Of a stretch of 17,287 nucleotides of DNA, positions 8,642-16,220 are shown one piece after another (positions within the stretch are counted from its first letter, which is position 1; each line of letters opens with the position of its first letter). The notes below the pieces were generated by a model that was not told where the DNA came from, ran no database searches, and saw only the letters and a list, made by a program, of their open reading frames with translations. The stretch is from DASYQD01 sp036005845 (lineage in GTDB: Bacteria; Acidobacteriota; Thermoanaerobaculia; Multivoradales; JAIOJS01), in assembly GCA_036005845.1 (NCBI GenBank), contig DASYQD010000080.1, positions 1 through 17,287 on the forward strand, read 5' to 3'. Made by a program: the position numbers and the translations under genes.

Positions 8642-8662
8642 CGAGGACGCCGCCACGGCGGC

Positions 8663-10654
8663 TCACTGCTCGACGAAGACGTACTCGTGCTGCGCGTCGC
8701 GCGTCACCAGTGAGCGCTTCTCGCCGCTGGTACCGGGGACGAACTCGAAGCCTCCGAGCCCCGGCGCCGTGGTCAGGAACGAGACCGTGCCGTCGGGGTT
8801 GGCGCGCGTCGCCACCTCGCTCTTCCACTCGCCGAAGTCGAAGACCGTGGCCGCGCCGGCGTGGCTCACGGCGATCTCGCCGAGCGATGCGTTCCCGTAG
8901 CGGGCCGCGAGCTTCGCGCCTGCCGCCGCGTCGGCGGGCACCGTCATCAGCTTGCGGTCGGCGGCCAGCGCCTCGTAGTAGACCTTGGCGGCGGCGGCGA
9001 GGCGCTCGTCGGCCTCCGGCTTGCCGTCGAAGAGCACCTCGAGCAGCTTGCGGCGGAAGACGTCGCGGAGCGTCCAGCCGGGGTCACCGTTGGTGAGGAC
9101 GACGGCGCCGACGTTCTGCCCGGGCAGCCAGATCATGTCGCTATGGTGGCCGATGAGGTCGCCGCCGTGGTGGACGACCTGGATGCCATAAGTCTTGTCG
9201 ACCATCAGGCCCATGCCGTACGTGGCGTCGTTGCCGAGCGGCACCTGCTTGTCGCGGCGCGCCAGCAGCGGGCCCTTGGCGATGTAGCGCGTGCCGTCGG
9301 GGAGCATTCCCTCGTCGAGCTCCATCTGCACGTAGCGCAGCATGTCGCCGACGTTGCTCCAGGCGCCGCCGGCGGGGCGCAGCGGAACGACGGACGTGTT
9401 CACCGCCATCGGCGCCACCGCCGGCTTGCCGTCGATGTCCGGTGCGTGGGCGCTGGCGTGATCTCCGGCGAGGGCGCGGCTGAAGTCGAGCGTGGTCGAG
9501 CGCATGCCGAGCGGGTCGAAGACGTAGGTCTGCATGGCACGGTCGTAGCCCGCGCCGAGCTCCATGTCGGGATAAAGGACGTGCGCGGCCATGTATCCCG
9601 CGGCGCCGGCCATCAGATTCGAGTACTGGAACATCTCGCCGAACTTGCTCGTCGGCTGCATCGTGCCGAGCATGGCGAGCGCGCTCTGCGGCGTCAGCGC
9701 GCCGTACTCGAGGATCCACTCGAAATCCTGGCGCGGCATCCCGGTGCAGGCGCAGATCAGGTGCTTGACCAGCACCTGCCGCGTGGTGTCGGCGTCGCCG
9801 AGCTTGAACGACGGGAAGAGCGACGTGACCGGCGTGTCCCACGACAACTTCCCCTGCTCGACGAGCTTGGCGAGCAGCAGCGTGGTCATCGCCTTGGTGT
9901 TCGACGCCACGATGAAGAGGGTGTCGGCGTCGACCGGTTTCGGGTCCCCCAGCTCGCGCACGCCGAACCCTTCGGCGAAGACCACCTTGCCGCCCTGCAC
10001 GATGCCGATCGCCACGCCGGGCACCTTCAACGCCTGGCGCCCCGTCTCCACGAAGCGCCGCAGCTCGGCGAGCCGCTCCGGGGTGAGCGGATGGGCCGTC
10101 TTGCCGGCGAAGGTCTCGCGCTCGTAGCCCCTGGGGAAGAGATGGTCGAAGACGAGCCCGATCTGCGCGGCGCGCTTCTCGCCGACGGGCTGGCTGACGT
10201 CGTAGATCAGGACCAGCCACGAGCCGTTGGCGAAGCGGGGCAAGACGAACACGTCGCGCCGCTCGTTCGGCGAGGTCTGGTAATCGTAGAAGCGCGCCTT
10301 CGACCAGCCGTCGCGATCCGGACGGTCGCTCGCCAGTTTGAGCGGCCAGCTCGCCGCCGGCTTGTAGGCCGCCCAGGCCGCGGCGACCGCCGCGTCCGCA
10401 TCGGCGGCGTCGACGTCGACCAGCGCGATCCAGGAGTCGCCCTCGGGCGCCTCGAGGACCGTCGCCGGGCCGCGGACCGAGAGCGTCCAGCCGGCAGGCG
10501 CGACGAAGGTGTTGCCGCGAACCGTCGTGCGGGGCGAGTCGGCGGCGAGCCGCTCCGGAGCGGGTTGCGCAGCGGCCGTCTCGGCGGCCGCGACGGTCGG
10601 AGGAAGCAGAAACGCGGCGGCGAGGACGAAGGCGACGGCGTGTGAAGCTCGCAT
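8663..10654 (-). CDS. Serine hydrolase, class C beta-lactamase / penicillin-binding-like, exported
   Basis: A 663-residue protein from ATG 10654 with a signal peptide (about 1-24, AVAFVLAAAFLLPPTVAAA). Residues about 40-180 are an N-terminal domain with no recognised function. Residues about 190-560 form a serine beta-lactamase-like domain. Its motifs are SNTK (S251, K254) in FIVASNTKAMTTLLLAKLVE, the YSN triad (Y344, N346), and HHGG (495-498) as the KTG-equivalent. Residues about 565-663 form a C-terminal beta-rich domain, as in many esterase/D-peptidase relatives. The family includes beta-lactamases, D-aminopeptidases and esterases. The C-terminal extension argues for a peptidase or esterase over a true beta-lactamase, as an inference. 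It is convergent with the BNR gene (21 bp between ends) and divergent from the unrecognised gene at 10739. No strong ribosome site is seen. Confidence 0.88.
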   Translation of the reverse strand: MRASHAVAFVLAAAFLLPPTVAAAETAAAQPAPERLAADSPRTTVRGNTFVAPAGWTLSVRGPATVLEAPEGDSWIALVDVDAADADAAVAAAWAAYKPAASWPLKLASDRPDRDGWSKARFYDYQTSPNERRDVFVLPRFANGSWLVLIYDVSQPVGEKRAAQIGLVFDHLFPRGYERETFAGKTAHPLTPERLAELRRFVETGRQALKVPGVAIGIVQGGKVVFAEGFGVRELGDPKPVDADTLFIVASNTKAMTTLLLAKLVEQGKLSWDTPVTSLFPSFKLGDADTTRQVLVKHLICACTGMPRQDFEWILEYGALTPQSALAMLGTMQPTSKFGEMFQYSNLMAGAAGYMAAHVLYPDMELGAGYDRAMQTYVFDPLGMRSTTLDFSRALAGDHASAHAPDIDGKPAVAPMAVNTSVVPLRPAGGAWSNVGDMLRYVQMELDEGMLPDGTRYIAKGPLLARRDKQVPLGNDATYGMGLMVDKTYGIQVVHHGGDLIGHHSDMIWLPGQNVGAVVLTNGDPGWTLRDVFRRKLLEVLFDGKPEADERLAAAAKVYYEALAADRKLMTVPADAAAGAKLAARYGNASLGEIAVSHAGAATVFDFGEWKSEVATRANPDGTVSFLTTAPGLGGFEFVPGTSGEKRSLVTRDAQHEYVFVEQ

Positions 10655-10727
10655 GATCGCGAAGAATATGACGGTCCGCGAGGAGATTCCCGTTCGCGAG
10701 CAGCTCTTCTGCGGCGCGTTGGATATC

Positions 10728-10733
10728 TAATCT
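10728..10733 (+). promoter_or_regulatory. Candidate -10 box of a leaderless transcript
   Basis: TAATCT fits the TANNNT pattern and ends five bases before GTG 10739. Transcription would therefore begin at or within a base of the start codon. No Shine-Dalgarno sequence is present. The same TAATCTGC is repeated before the next gene. Confidence 0.35.
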
Positions 10734-10738
10734 GCTGC

Positions 10739-11869
10739 GTGTCACCGTCAGCGCAGGACGCAGGAGCACAGCTGTTGCGCCCGCTCGAGGGATGGGAGCT
10801 GCTCGAGGATCCCGCCGCCGGCCAGATGCTTCGGTTCGCTCGGCGATGCTACCGCCACCCGGGCGCCAAGCCGGTGCGCGAGGAAGCGGGCGTGAATGCG
10901 TCAGCGCTCCCGCCAACGCTGCGGCGGGCTCTCGCCACGTTCGTGCTCCTCGGCACGGTCGATCCAGCCGATGCCGGGGCGATCGCCGCAGAAGCGTCGG
11001 CGGAGGCCCGCGAGGGTCGCGCCGAGCGGGATAGGCCGGCTGCCGAAGCCGGCTCCGCACCGGGCGTACTGGCGCGAGGCTTCGCCCGACTTCACCCACG
11101 GCTGCCGGCGGCTCTCGACGATCCGATGCGGGGCGTCCTCACCACGCCGCTGCACGAGAGCCTCTTCTCCGCCGGCTGTGGCCTGCTCCCCGCCTGCGAG
11201 CGGTTGCTCGCGTTGGGATTGGACGACGGCGAGGACCCGCTCCTCGCCTACGCGCGGTTCTACGTTCGCTGCCGGCGGACAGTCCTCCACCTCGGGCTAG
11301 CACTGGCGCGCAGCCTTCCTGCCCTGACGCCCCGGTTGGGCGGGTCCGACGACTTCTTCGCCTGGTGGCGGACCCGCCAGACGCAACGCACGCGCATAGA
11401 CCCGGCGCGGTCCGGCTCGTTGTCGCTCGGCTTTCCGCCGGAGCTCCAGGCGAGCAAGGCGGCGGCGGTCACCGGCGTCGTCGCCAATCTCGCCCGTGAG
11501 CACGAACGACTGGCGACACGGCTCGGCCGTGCGTCGAGCGCGACCCGTGACTTCATCGCTGCCTTCGCGGTCGAGCTGCTCGATGGCACCGCAAACCTGC
11601 TGCTCAACGGCCGGGAGGGATCGCGCTGCCCGCGCGCCGACCAGATCGCCGTTGCGCTCGTGCGGCCGCACCGCTACTCGACTCGCGCCCAGGTCGTGAA
11701 GACGATTGAGCTCGAGGGGACACCGTTCGAGGACTGCTTCGGCCGTTTCTTCGCCGCTGCCGAGACGAGGCTGCGGCTGCCCCGCTCAGGCCGAGAGATC
11801 GCCGTTCGGCGGCTCGGGACCTGCCCCTTCCCGGACTGCGGCTTCGTTGCCGCGGCGGAGGAGTCGTAG
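10739..11869 (+). CDS. Unrecognised protein with C-terminal CPFPDC motif
   Basis: A 376-residue frame starting at GTG 10739 with uniform high-GC codon use, so it is probably real. I do not recognise the family. It is mostly helical in appearance, with no signal peptide and no convincing transmembrane helix. Notable stretches are a Trp-containing patch DDFFAWWRTRQTQRTR (204-219), a helix LDGTANLLLNGREGSRCPR (281-299), and a C-terminal CPFPDC (C362, C367). Eight cysteines are spread along the chain (37, 147, 153, 178, 297, 333, 362, 367). Some could bind metal, but no complete zinc-finger pattern is evident. The gene ends 83 bp before the GSU2403-type nucleotidyltransferase on the same strand and shares a TAATCTGC box near its start with that gene, so the two may be co-regulated. 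A TAATCT box lies five bases before the GTG, suggesting a leaderless transcript. Confidence 0.65.
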   Translation: MSPSAQDAGAQLLRPLEGWELLEDPAAGQMLRFARRCYRHPGAKPVREEAGVNASALPPTLRRALATFVLLGTVDPADAGAIAAEASAEAREGRAERDRPAAEAGSAPGVLARGFARLHPRLPAALDDPMRGVLTTPLHESLFSAGCGLLPACERLLALGLDDGEDPLLAYARFYVRCRRTVLHLGLALARSLPALTPRLGGSDDFFAWWRTRQTQRTRIDPARSGSLSLGFPPELQASKAAAVTGVVANLAREHERLATRLGRASSATRDFIAAFAVELLDGTANLLLNGREGSRCPRADQIAVALVRPHRYSTRAQVVKTIELEGTPFEDCFGRFFAAAETRLRLPRSGREIAVRRLGTCPFPDCGFVAAAEES

Positions 11870-11937
11870 CTGCCGCGGATCGTCGATCGAACGCTCGCGG
11901 CGCGGGCACTCCCGCAGCGGTTGTACGCACAGTCTGC

Positions 11938-11943
11938 TAATCT
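11938..11943 (+). promoter_or_regulatory. Candidate -10 box, near-leaderless start of the nucleotidyltransferase gene
   Basis: TAATCT ends nine bases before ATG 11953 and is part of TAATCTGCGTATAAC. The upstream TTGTAC at 11921-11926 is too close to this box for a normal -35. No Shine-Dalgarno sequence lies before the ATG, so a very short leader is likely if this box is used. Confidence 0.3.
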
Positions 11944-11952
11944 GCGTATAAC

Positions 11953-13008
11953 ATGGCCTTCGCGCGACTAGCCGAGTCCACCCAGAGCCTCTACTCCGAG
12001 CTCCTCGACCAGCTCATCGCTGCCGAGGCCGAGCGCGTGCCGCTGATGCCGCGTCGCGGCTCGTTCGTCTCGAAGGTGGTTCGCGGACGACGTTACTGGT
12101 ATTGGCAGCAGCTCGAAGGCGGCCGCAAGAGCCAGCGTTACGTCGGCCCCGAATCGGAGCAGCTCCTGGCCCACATGCGTGCGGTCGACGAGCAGCGCGA
12201 GCGGACGATCCCCGACGCGACGAGGCGCGCCCAGCTCGTCGACATGCTGGCGGCGGGCGGAGCCAAGCGCGAAGCCGCAGCCGTCACCAGAGTGCTCGAG
12301 GTGCTCGCCGACGCTGGTCTCTTCCAGCTCGGCGCGGTCATCGTGGGGACGCAGGCCTTCACCTGCTACGAGAACATGCTTGGCGTGCGTTTCGAGCGCG
12401 CGACGACGCGCACGCAGGACATCGACCTCGCGCAAGAGCGCTCGATCGACGTCGCGCTCGCTCCGGAGCCGTCTCGGCTCGACTTACTCGAAACGCTGAG
12501 GCGAGCGGAACCCGCGTTCCTGCCGGTGCCCGAGCTCGACCCCCGCAGCCCCAGCACGTCGTTCAAGGTGCGCGGACGCGATCTCCGCGTCGACCTCGTC
12601 ACGCCGGCGCGCGGCCGCAGCGCCGGACCGGTATCGATTCCATGGCTGGGAGCCGCCGCCACGCCGCTGCCGTTTCTCGGTTACCTCATCGAAGAGACGG
12701 CGCAAACAGCGGTCATTGGCGGCAGCGGCGTGCTGGTGAACGTGCCGCGGCCGGGGCGGTATGCGCTGCACAAACTATGGCTGGCGCGCCAGCGGCCGGT
12801 GTCGGAACAGGTCAAGGCCCGCAAGGACCTGCAGCAGGCGGAGCTGCTGCTCGAGGTGTTGCTCGTCGATCGTCCGCAAGAGATCCACGAAGGGTGGTCC
12901 GCGTTGGAGCGGCGTGTGAGGGAGCGCAAGGCGATCCGAAACGGGCTCGTCAGCGGCCGCCGCGGGACGGCCCTCGCGGAAGCCGCCGCGCTGCTCGGCC
13001 ACACCTAG
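11953..13008 (+). CDS. GSU2403-type nucleotidyltransferase-fold protein
   Basis: A 351-residue protein. Residues 33-65 form a basic aromatic segment (RGSFVSKVVRGRRYWYWQQL then RKSQRYVG) characteristic of this family. The nucleotidyltransferase core follows: AVIVGTQAFTCYENMLG carries the G-[ST] turn (G132, T133), RTQDIDLA the first acidic pair (D156, D158), and LRVDLV a third acidic residue (D214). Together these give the metal-binding triad of the polymerase-beta-like fold. K274 (ALHKLWLARQ) and K291-D292 (ARKDLQQAELLL) match the C-terminal Lys/Asp region. The family fold is related to AbiEii/MenT-type toxins that transfer nucleotides to RNA or protein, but the function here is not established. 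ATG 11953 is preceded by a candidate promoter, not by a ribosome site. It follows the unrecognised 376-residue gene at 83 bp, a possible partner. Confidence 0.82.
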   Translation: MAFARLAESTQSLYSELLDQLIAAEAERVPLMPRRGSFVSKVVRGRRYWYWQQLEGGRKSQRYVGPESEQLLAHMRAVDEQRERTIPDATRRAQLVDMLAAGGAKREAAAVTRVLEVLADAGLFQLGAVIVGTQAFTCYENMLGVRFERATTRTQDIDLAQERSIDVALAPEPSRLDLLETLRRAEPAFLPVPELDPRSPSTSFKVRGRDLRVDLVTPARGRSAGPVSIPWLGAAATPLPFLGYLIEETAQTAVIGGSGVLVNVPRPGRYALHKLWLARQRPVSEQVKARKDLQQAELLLEVLLVDRPQEIHEGWSALERRVRERKAIRNGLVSGRRGTALAEAAALLGHT

Positions 13009-13099
13009 GGCCGCAGCCCACCGAGGCGCTGCGCGCCGAGGGCTAGCGGAATCAATCCGCGTATGTAACCTCCCGGCGCGCGCCACGTTGCTGCATGTA

Positions 13100-13118
13100 G
13101 AAGCCGGTCGCCGGCTTC
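13100..13118. promoter_or_regulatory. Perfect inverted repeat (hairpin or operator) upstream of the ADOP permease gene
   Basis: GAAGCCGG (13100-13107) and CCGGCTTC (13111-13118) form eight perfect pairs around a TCG loop, 26 bases before ATG 13145. No T-run follows, so it is not a classical terminator. It could be a leader hairpin or a repressor site. Confidence 0.4.
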
Positions 13119-13144
13119 CCGACATTGCCTGCAACGGGGGAAGC

Positions 13145-15526
13145 ATGCTCGAGAGCCTGGCCAACGATGCGAAGTTCGCGCTGCGGCGGCTGCTGCGGCG
13201 GCGCACCTACACCGCGCTCACTGTGCTCACCCTGGCGCTCGGCGTCGCCGGCACGGCGGCGGTGTCCGGCATCGCGCGTCGCATGCTGCTCGAGCCGCTG
13301 CCGGTGCGCGACGAGAAGGAAGTCGTCGCTTTCTGGTTCGACGGCAACTGGTCGGAGACGAAGTTCCTCGCCGTGCGGCCGGTGATGGACGGCTTCCGTA
13401 GCGTGGCGGCCTACTACGTGGACGGCGTGACTCTGCGGAGCGGCGACGCTCCCGCGCGCCTGCTCAAGGCAGTGGAGGCAAGCGCCGAGCTGTTCGACGT
13501 GCTCGGCGTCCGTCCGGCGCTGGGCTCCGGCTTCCGTCGCGGCGACGACCGCGTCGGCGCCGAGCCCGTCGTGGTGATCAGCCACTCGCTCTGGCGCGAG
13601 CTCGGCGGCCGGCCAACGATCCTCGGCCAGCGGCTCGAGCTCTCCGGGCAGTCGCGCACCGTCGTCGGCGTCATGCCCGAGGGCTTCTGGTTCCCCGACC
13701 CGGGCGTGCGCCTGTGGCTCTGCGACGACATGAACCCGCAGACCGACAACGGCATGTACAACCTCATCGGCCGGCTGGCGCCGGGAAAACGCATCGAGGC
13801 GATGGGCCCGCAACTCCAGACCATCACCCGCGTCCTCGACGAGCGCTTCGACTTCCCCGCCGACTGGGACCTCACCATGAATCCCGCGCTCACTCCCTTG
13901 CGCGAGCGGCTGCTCGGCAACGTGCGCCCGTCGGTGCTGGCGCTGCTCGTCGCCATGAGTGTCATCCTGCTCGTCGCCTGCGTCAACGTCGCGGCGCTGA
14001 TGCTCGGCCAGCTCGACAGCCGCGGCACCGAGATGGCGATGCGCAGCGCCCTCGGTGCCGGCCGCAAACGGCTGCTGCAACAGCTCGCCGTCGAGTCGCT
14101 GGCGATCGGCGCCCTCGCCGGCGTCGTCGGCGCCGCGCTGGCCGCGTTCGGCTTCCCCTTCCTCAGCCACGCCCTGCCGCTCGGCGCCCTGGCCGAGACC
14201 GCGCGCCTCGACTGGACCCTCTTCGCGGCGGCGATGGCGGTGGCCCTCGTCGCCTCGACGCTCATCGCGCTCGCCCCCAGCTTCGCGCTGGCGCAGCACG
14301 ACCTGCAGGGCACCCTCGCCAAGACGCGCACCGGCGGCATCGGCAGCCGCGGCGGCCGCCTCGAGCACGGCCTCGTCGTCGGCCAGGTCGCCCTCGTCGT
14401 GCTGCTCGCCGCGGGCGCCGCCCTGCTCATCCGCAGCGTCGAGAACCGCCGCGCCATCAAACCCGGCGTCGACGTCAACGGCGTCGCCGTGCTCGACGTC
14501 ATGCTGCCGGCGTCCATCGACCCCGCTCGCACCCCGGCGCTCCTGCGCGAGCTCGTCGCGACAGTTGCCGCGCTGCCCGGCGTCGAGTCGGCGGCGGCCA
14601 CGCAGCGCCTGCCGCTGCGCGGCTCGAGCGACAACTGGGGGATCCGCGTCGAAGGCCGGCCCGAGCTGCGCGACGCGACGACCGCCTTCCGCACCGTCAC
14701 CCCCGAGTACTTCCACACCATGCGCATCCGGCTCGTCAGCGGCCGCCTGCTGCTCGACACCGATCGCGTCGCCAACGCCGACGAAGGCGTCGTCGTCGTC
14801 AACCAGGCCCTGGCGCGCAAGTTCCTCCCCGGCCGCGATCCCATCGGGCAACGCATCGCCTTCATGAGAGAACGCTGGGACCGCATCGTCGGCGTCGTCG
14901 ACGACGTGGCCGAGGCGGGGCTCAGCACCGAGCCGGTCCCGGCGCGCTACTCGCCGTACGAACAGGTCCCCTGGCTCTCGTCGTCGCACAGCCTCGTCCT
15001 CCGCCTGCGCCCGGGCGTCGACCCGGCGGCGATCCTCACTCCCGCACGGCGGGCCATCCAGGCTGCGGCGCCGAGCGTCGCGGTCTACGAGCAGACGACG
15101 ATGGCGAGCGTGCTCTCGCAGGCCGTCGGACCGGTGCTGCAGGTCATGGCGCTGCTCTCGCTGCTCGCCGGGCTCGCCCTCGTCCTCGGCGCGGTCGGCA
15201 TCTACGGCGTCATCTCCCACTTCGCCACCCGCCGCAAGCGCGACTGGAGCATCCGCATGGTGCTCGGCATGCGCCCGGCCCTCGTCGTCGGCAAGATCGT
15301 CGGCCGCGGCGGCGCGCTCGTCGGCGCCGGCCTCGCGCTCGGGCTGGTTGCTTTCGTCGTCGCGGCGCGACTGCTGGCGAGCTTCCTCTACGGCGTCGGC
15401 ACGGCCGATCCGCTGGCGCTCGCCGGCGCCGCCGCGGTGCTGATCGCCGCGGGCCTGGTCGCGGCCGCGGTCCCGGCGCGGCGAGCGAGCCGCGTCGACC
15501 CGGCCGTCGTCTTGCGCGAGTCGTGA
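13145..15526 (+). CDS. ADOP-family orphan ABC permease (duplicated MacB_PCD-FtsX)
   Basis: A 793-residue membrane protein from ATG 13145. The start agrees with the family N-terminus (MLESLANDAKFALRRLLRRR) and with GGGGGA just upstream; an upstream TTG at 13088 would add an atypical 19 residues. There are two copies of the MacB periplasmic core plus FtsX unit. TM1 is at about 20-41, the first core runs to about 250, and the first FtsX unit spans about 260-380 with three helices (SVLALLVAMSVILLVACVNV begins it). A helix at about 408-432 opens the second half; the second core runs to about 650, and the second FtsX unit (about 660-785) ends RRASRVDPAVVLRES. This architecture defines the acidobacterial duplicated orphan permeases. 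No MacB-type ATPase or membrane-fusion partner lies nearby, as usual for the family. Substrate unknown; efflux or lipoprotein handling is an inference from MacB. Confidence 0.9.
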   Translation: MLESLANDAKFALRRLLRRRTYTALTVLTLALGVAGTAAVSGIARRMLLEPLPVRDEKEVVAFWFDGNWSETKFLAVRPVMDGFRSVAAYYVDGVTLRSGDAPARLLKAVEASAELFDVLGVRPALGSGFRRGDDRVGAEPVVVISHSLWRELGGRPTILGQRLELSGQSRTVVGVMPEGFWFPDPGVRLWLCDDMNPQTDNGMYNLIGRLAPGKRIEAMGPQLQTITRVLDERFDFPADWDLTMNPALTPLRERLLGNVRPSVLALLVAMSVILLVACVNVAALMLGQLDSRGTEMAMRSALGAGRKRLLQQLAVESLAIGALAGVVGAALAAFGFPFLSHALPLGALAETARLDWTLFAAAMAVALVASTLIALAPSFALAQHDLQGTLAKTRTGGIGSRGGRLEHGLVVGQVALVVLLAAGAALLIRSVENRRAIKPGVDVNGVAVLDVMLPASIDPARTPALLRELVATVAALPGVESAAATQRLPLRGSSDNWGIRVEGRPELRDATTAFRTVTPEYFHTMRIRLVSGRLLLDTDRVANADEGVVVVNQALARKFLPGRDPIGQRIAFMRERWDRIVGVVDDVAEAGLSTEPVPARYSPYEQVPWLSSSHSLVLRLRPGVDPAAILTPARRAIQAAAPSVAVYEQTTMASVLSQAVGPVLQVMALLSLLAGLALVLGAVGIYGVISHFATRRKRDWSIRMVLGMRPALVVGKIVGRGGALVGAGLALGLVAFVVAARLLASFLYGVGTADPLALAGAAAVLIAAGLVAAAVPARRASRVDPAVVLRES

Positions 15527-15537
15527 GCCGCGGCCCT

Positions 15538-16104
15538 CTAAGCGTCGCCACGCCATGCGTCGGCGACGGCTCGGTCCCATCTTTCGACCAGCTCCGGCGC
15601 CCGGGCCCCGAGATCGGTCCGGATCCTCTCGCGGTCGACACCGAGGCGAATCAGCTCGACGACGTCGGCGAGATCTCGCGGTCGGGGTGAGGCCAGCTTC
15701 AGATAGATCAGCACCTCGATGGGTGCCACTGGAACACCAGTGGTTCCGGCAATGGCATCCGCGAGCGCATCTTCACAGCGATTGGCGGCGGCGGAGAGTA
15801 GATCGACTGGCACTCCGCCTACTTGGATGGGCACGCCGTACTTCATCGTCACGAGCCCACCCGCATGATGCTCGAACGCCTCCTCGCCGACGAGGAAGTC
15901 CACGTCCTTCGTCGCACGCGGGTGGCCCCACGCGCCGACGGCGAGCCCACCGACGAGGACGTGCCGTACGCCGAGCTCCGTCAGCTTCGCTGATGCCGTA
16001 TTCATCGCGTTGAGGATCGGTTCGGCGACCGTGGTCTCCAGGAGGGCAACGTCTGGACTCTTCGGCGACATGCGGGGAAGGGCTCCGAGGGAGAGATGGG
16101 GCAC
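15538..16104 (-). CDS. Small nucleotidyltransferase-fold protein (AbiEii/MNT-like)
   Basis: A 188-residue protein. The frame is open as far as 16383, but GTG 16104 is chosen because GGAGG (16113-16117 on this strand) lies eight bases upstream and the extra N-terminal sequence is Arg/Pro-rich and unlike a protein. ATG 16071, 11 codons in, is a second option. The core is RHVLVGGLAVGAWGHPRATK (G52, G53), then DVDFLV with D67 and D69, then VPVDLL with D101, giving the full metal-binding triad. IYLKLASPRPRDLADVVEL (133-151, with K136, R143, D144, D147) is the C-terminal motif typical of AbiEii-like and minimal nucleotidyltransferases. Possible roles are a toxin or a nucleotide-transfer regulator. 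No antitoxin-like gene adjoins: the neighbour on one side is the convergent ADOP gene (11 bp between ends), and on the other the divergent secreted-protein gene. Confidence 0.82.
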   Translation of the reverse strand: MPHLSLGALPRMSPKSPDVALLETTVAEPILNAMNTASAKLTELGVRHVLVGGLAVGAWGHPRATKDVDFLVGEEAFEHHAGGLVTMKYGVPIQVGGVPVDLLSAAANRCEDALADAIAGTTGVPVAPIEVLIYLKLASPRPRDLADVVELIRLGVDRERIRTDLGARAPELVERWDRAVADAWRGDA

Positions 16105-16112
16105 TGTCAACA

Positions 16113-16117
16113 CCTCC
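16113..16117 (-). promoter_or_regulatory. Ribosome binding site of the small nucleotidyltransferase gene
   Basis: GGAGG on the minus strand lies eight bases before GTG 16104. It decides the start against the much longer open frame. Confidence 0.65.
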
Positions 16118-16145
16118 GGAGTATCGCACCTGCCGCGGCGTGCGT

Positions 16146-16200
16146 GAGCAGGTTTTCCTCGCGATTCCGCTAGAGCAGGTAAATACCCATCGACCTGCTC
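16146..16200. repeat. Three GAGCAGGT boxes, two forming an inverted repeat, upstream of the last gene
   Basis: GAGCAGGT occurs at 16146-16153 and 16173-16180 as direct repeats 27 bp apart, and as its complement ACCTGCTC at 16193-16200. The last two are perfect eight-base inverted arms with a 12-base centre. The cluster lies in the divergent region between the small nucleotidyltransferase and the secreted Cys/Gly-rich protein. It fits an operator for an unknown dimeric regulator or a leader hairpin ending 20 bases before ATG 16221. Confidence 0.55.
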
Positions 16201-16220
16201 CGCACTGAGAGGAAACGACG

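Noticed and set aside
6028..9096. 1022-residue open frame overlapping the BNR protein
   Set aside because: It is extremely Arg/His-rich without any domain, and is a shadow of the BNR gene in another frame.
11947..11952. TATAAC as the -10 box of the nucleotidyltransferase gene
   Set aside because: It abuts ATG 11953, so a transcript starting from it would lack the start codon.
13088..13144. Upstream start for the ADOP permease at 13088
   Set aside because: The family N-terminus begins at the internal Met (MLESL), and the upstream stretch contains a hairpin that looks regulatory.
13052..15580. 842-residue open frame antisense to the ADOP permease
   Set aside because: Its composition is Arg/Asp/Glu/Gly/Ala-rich low-complexity sequence typical of antisense frames in high-GC DNA. 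The plus strand encodes a clear permease.
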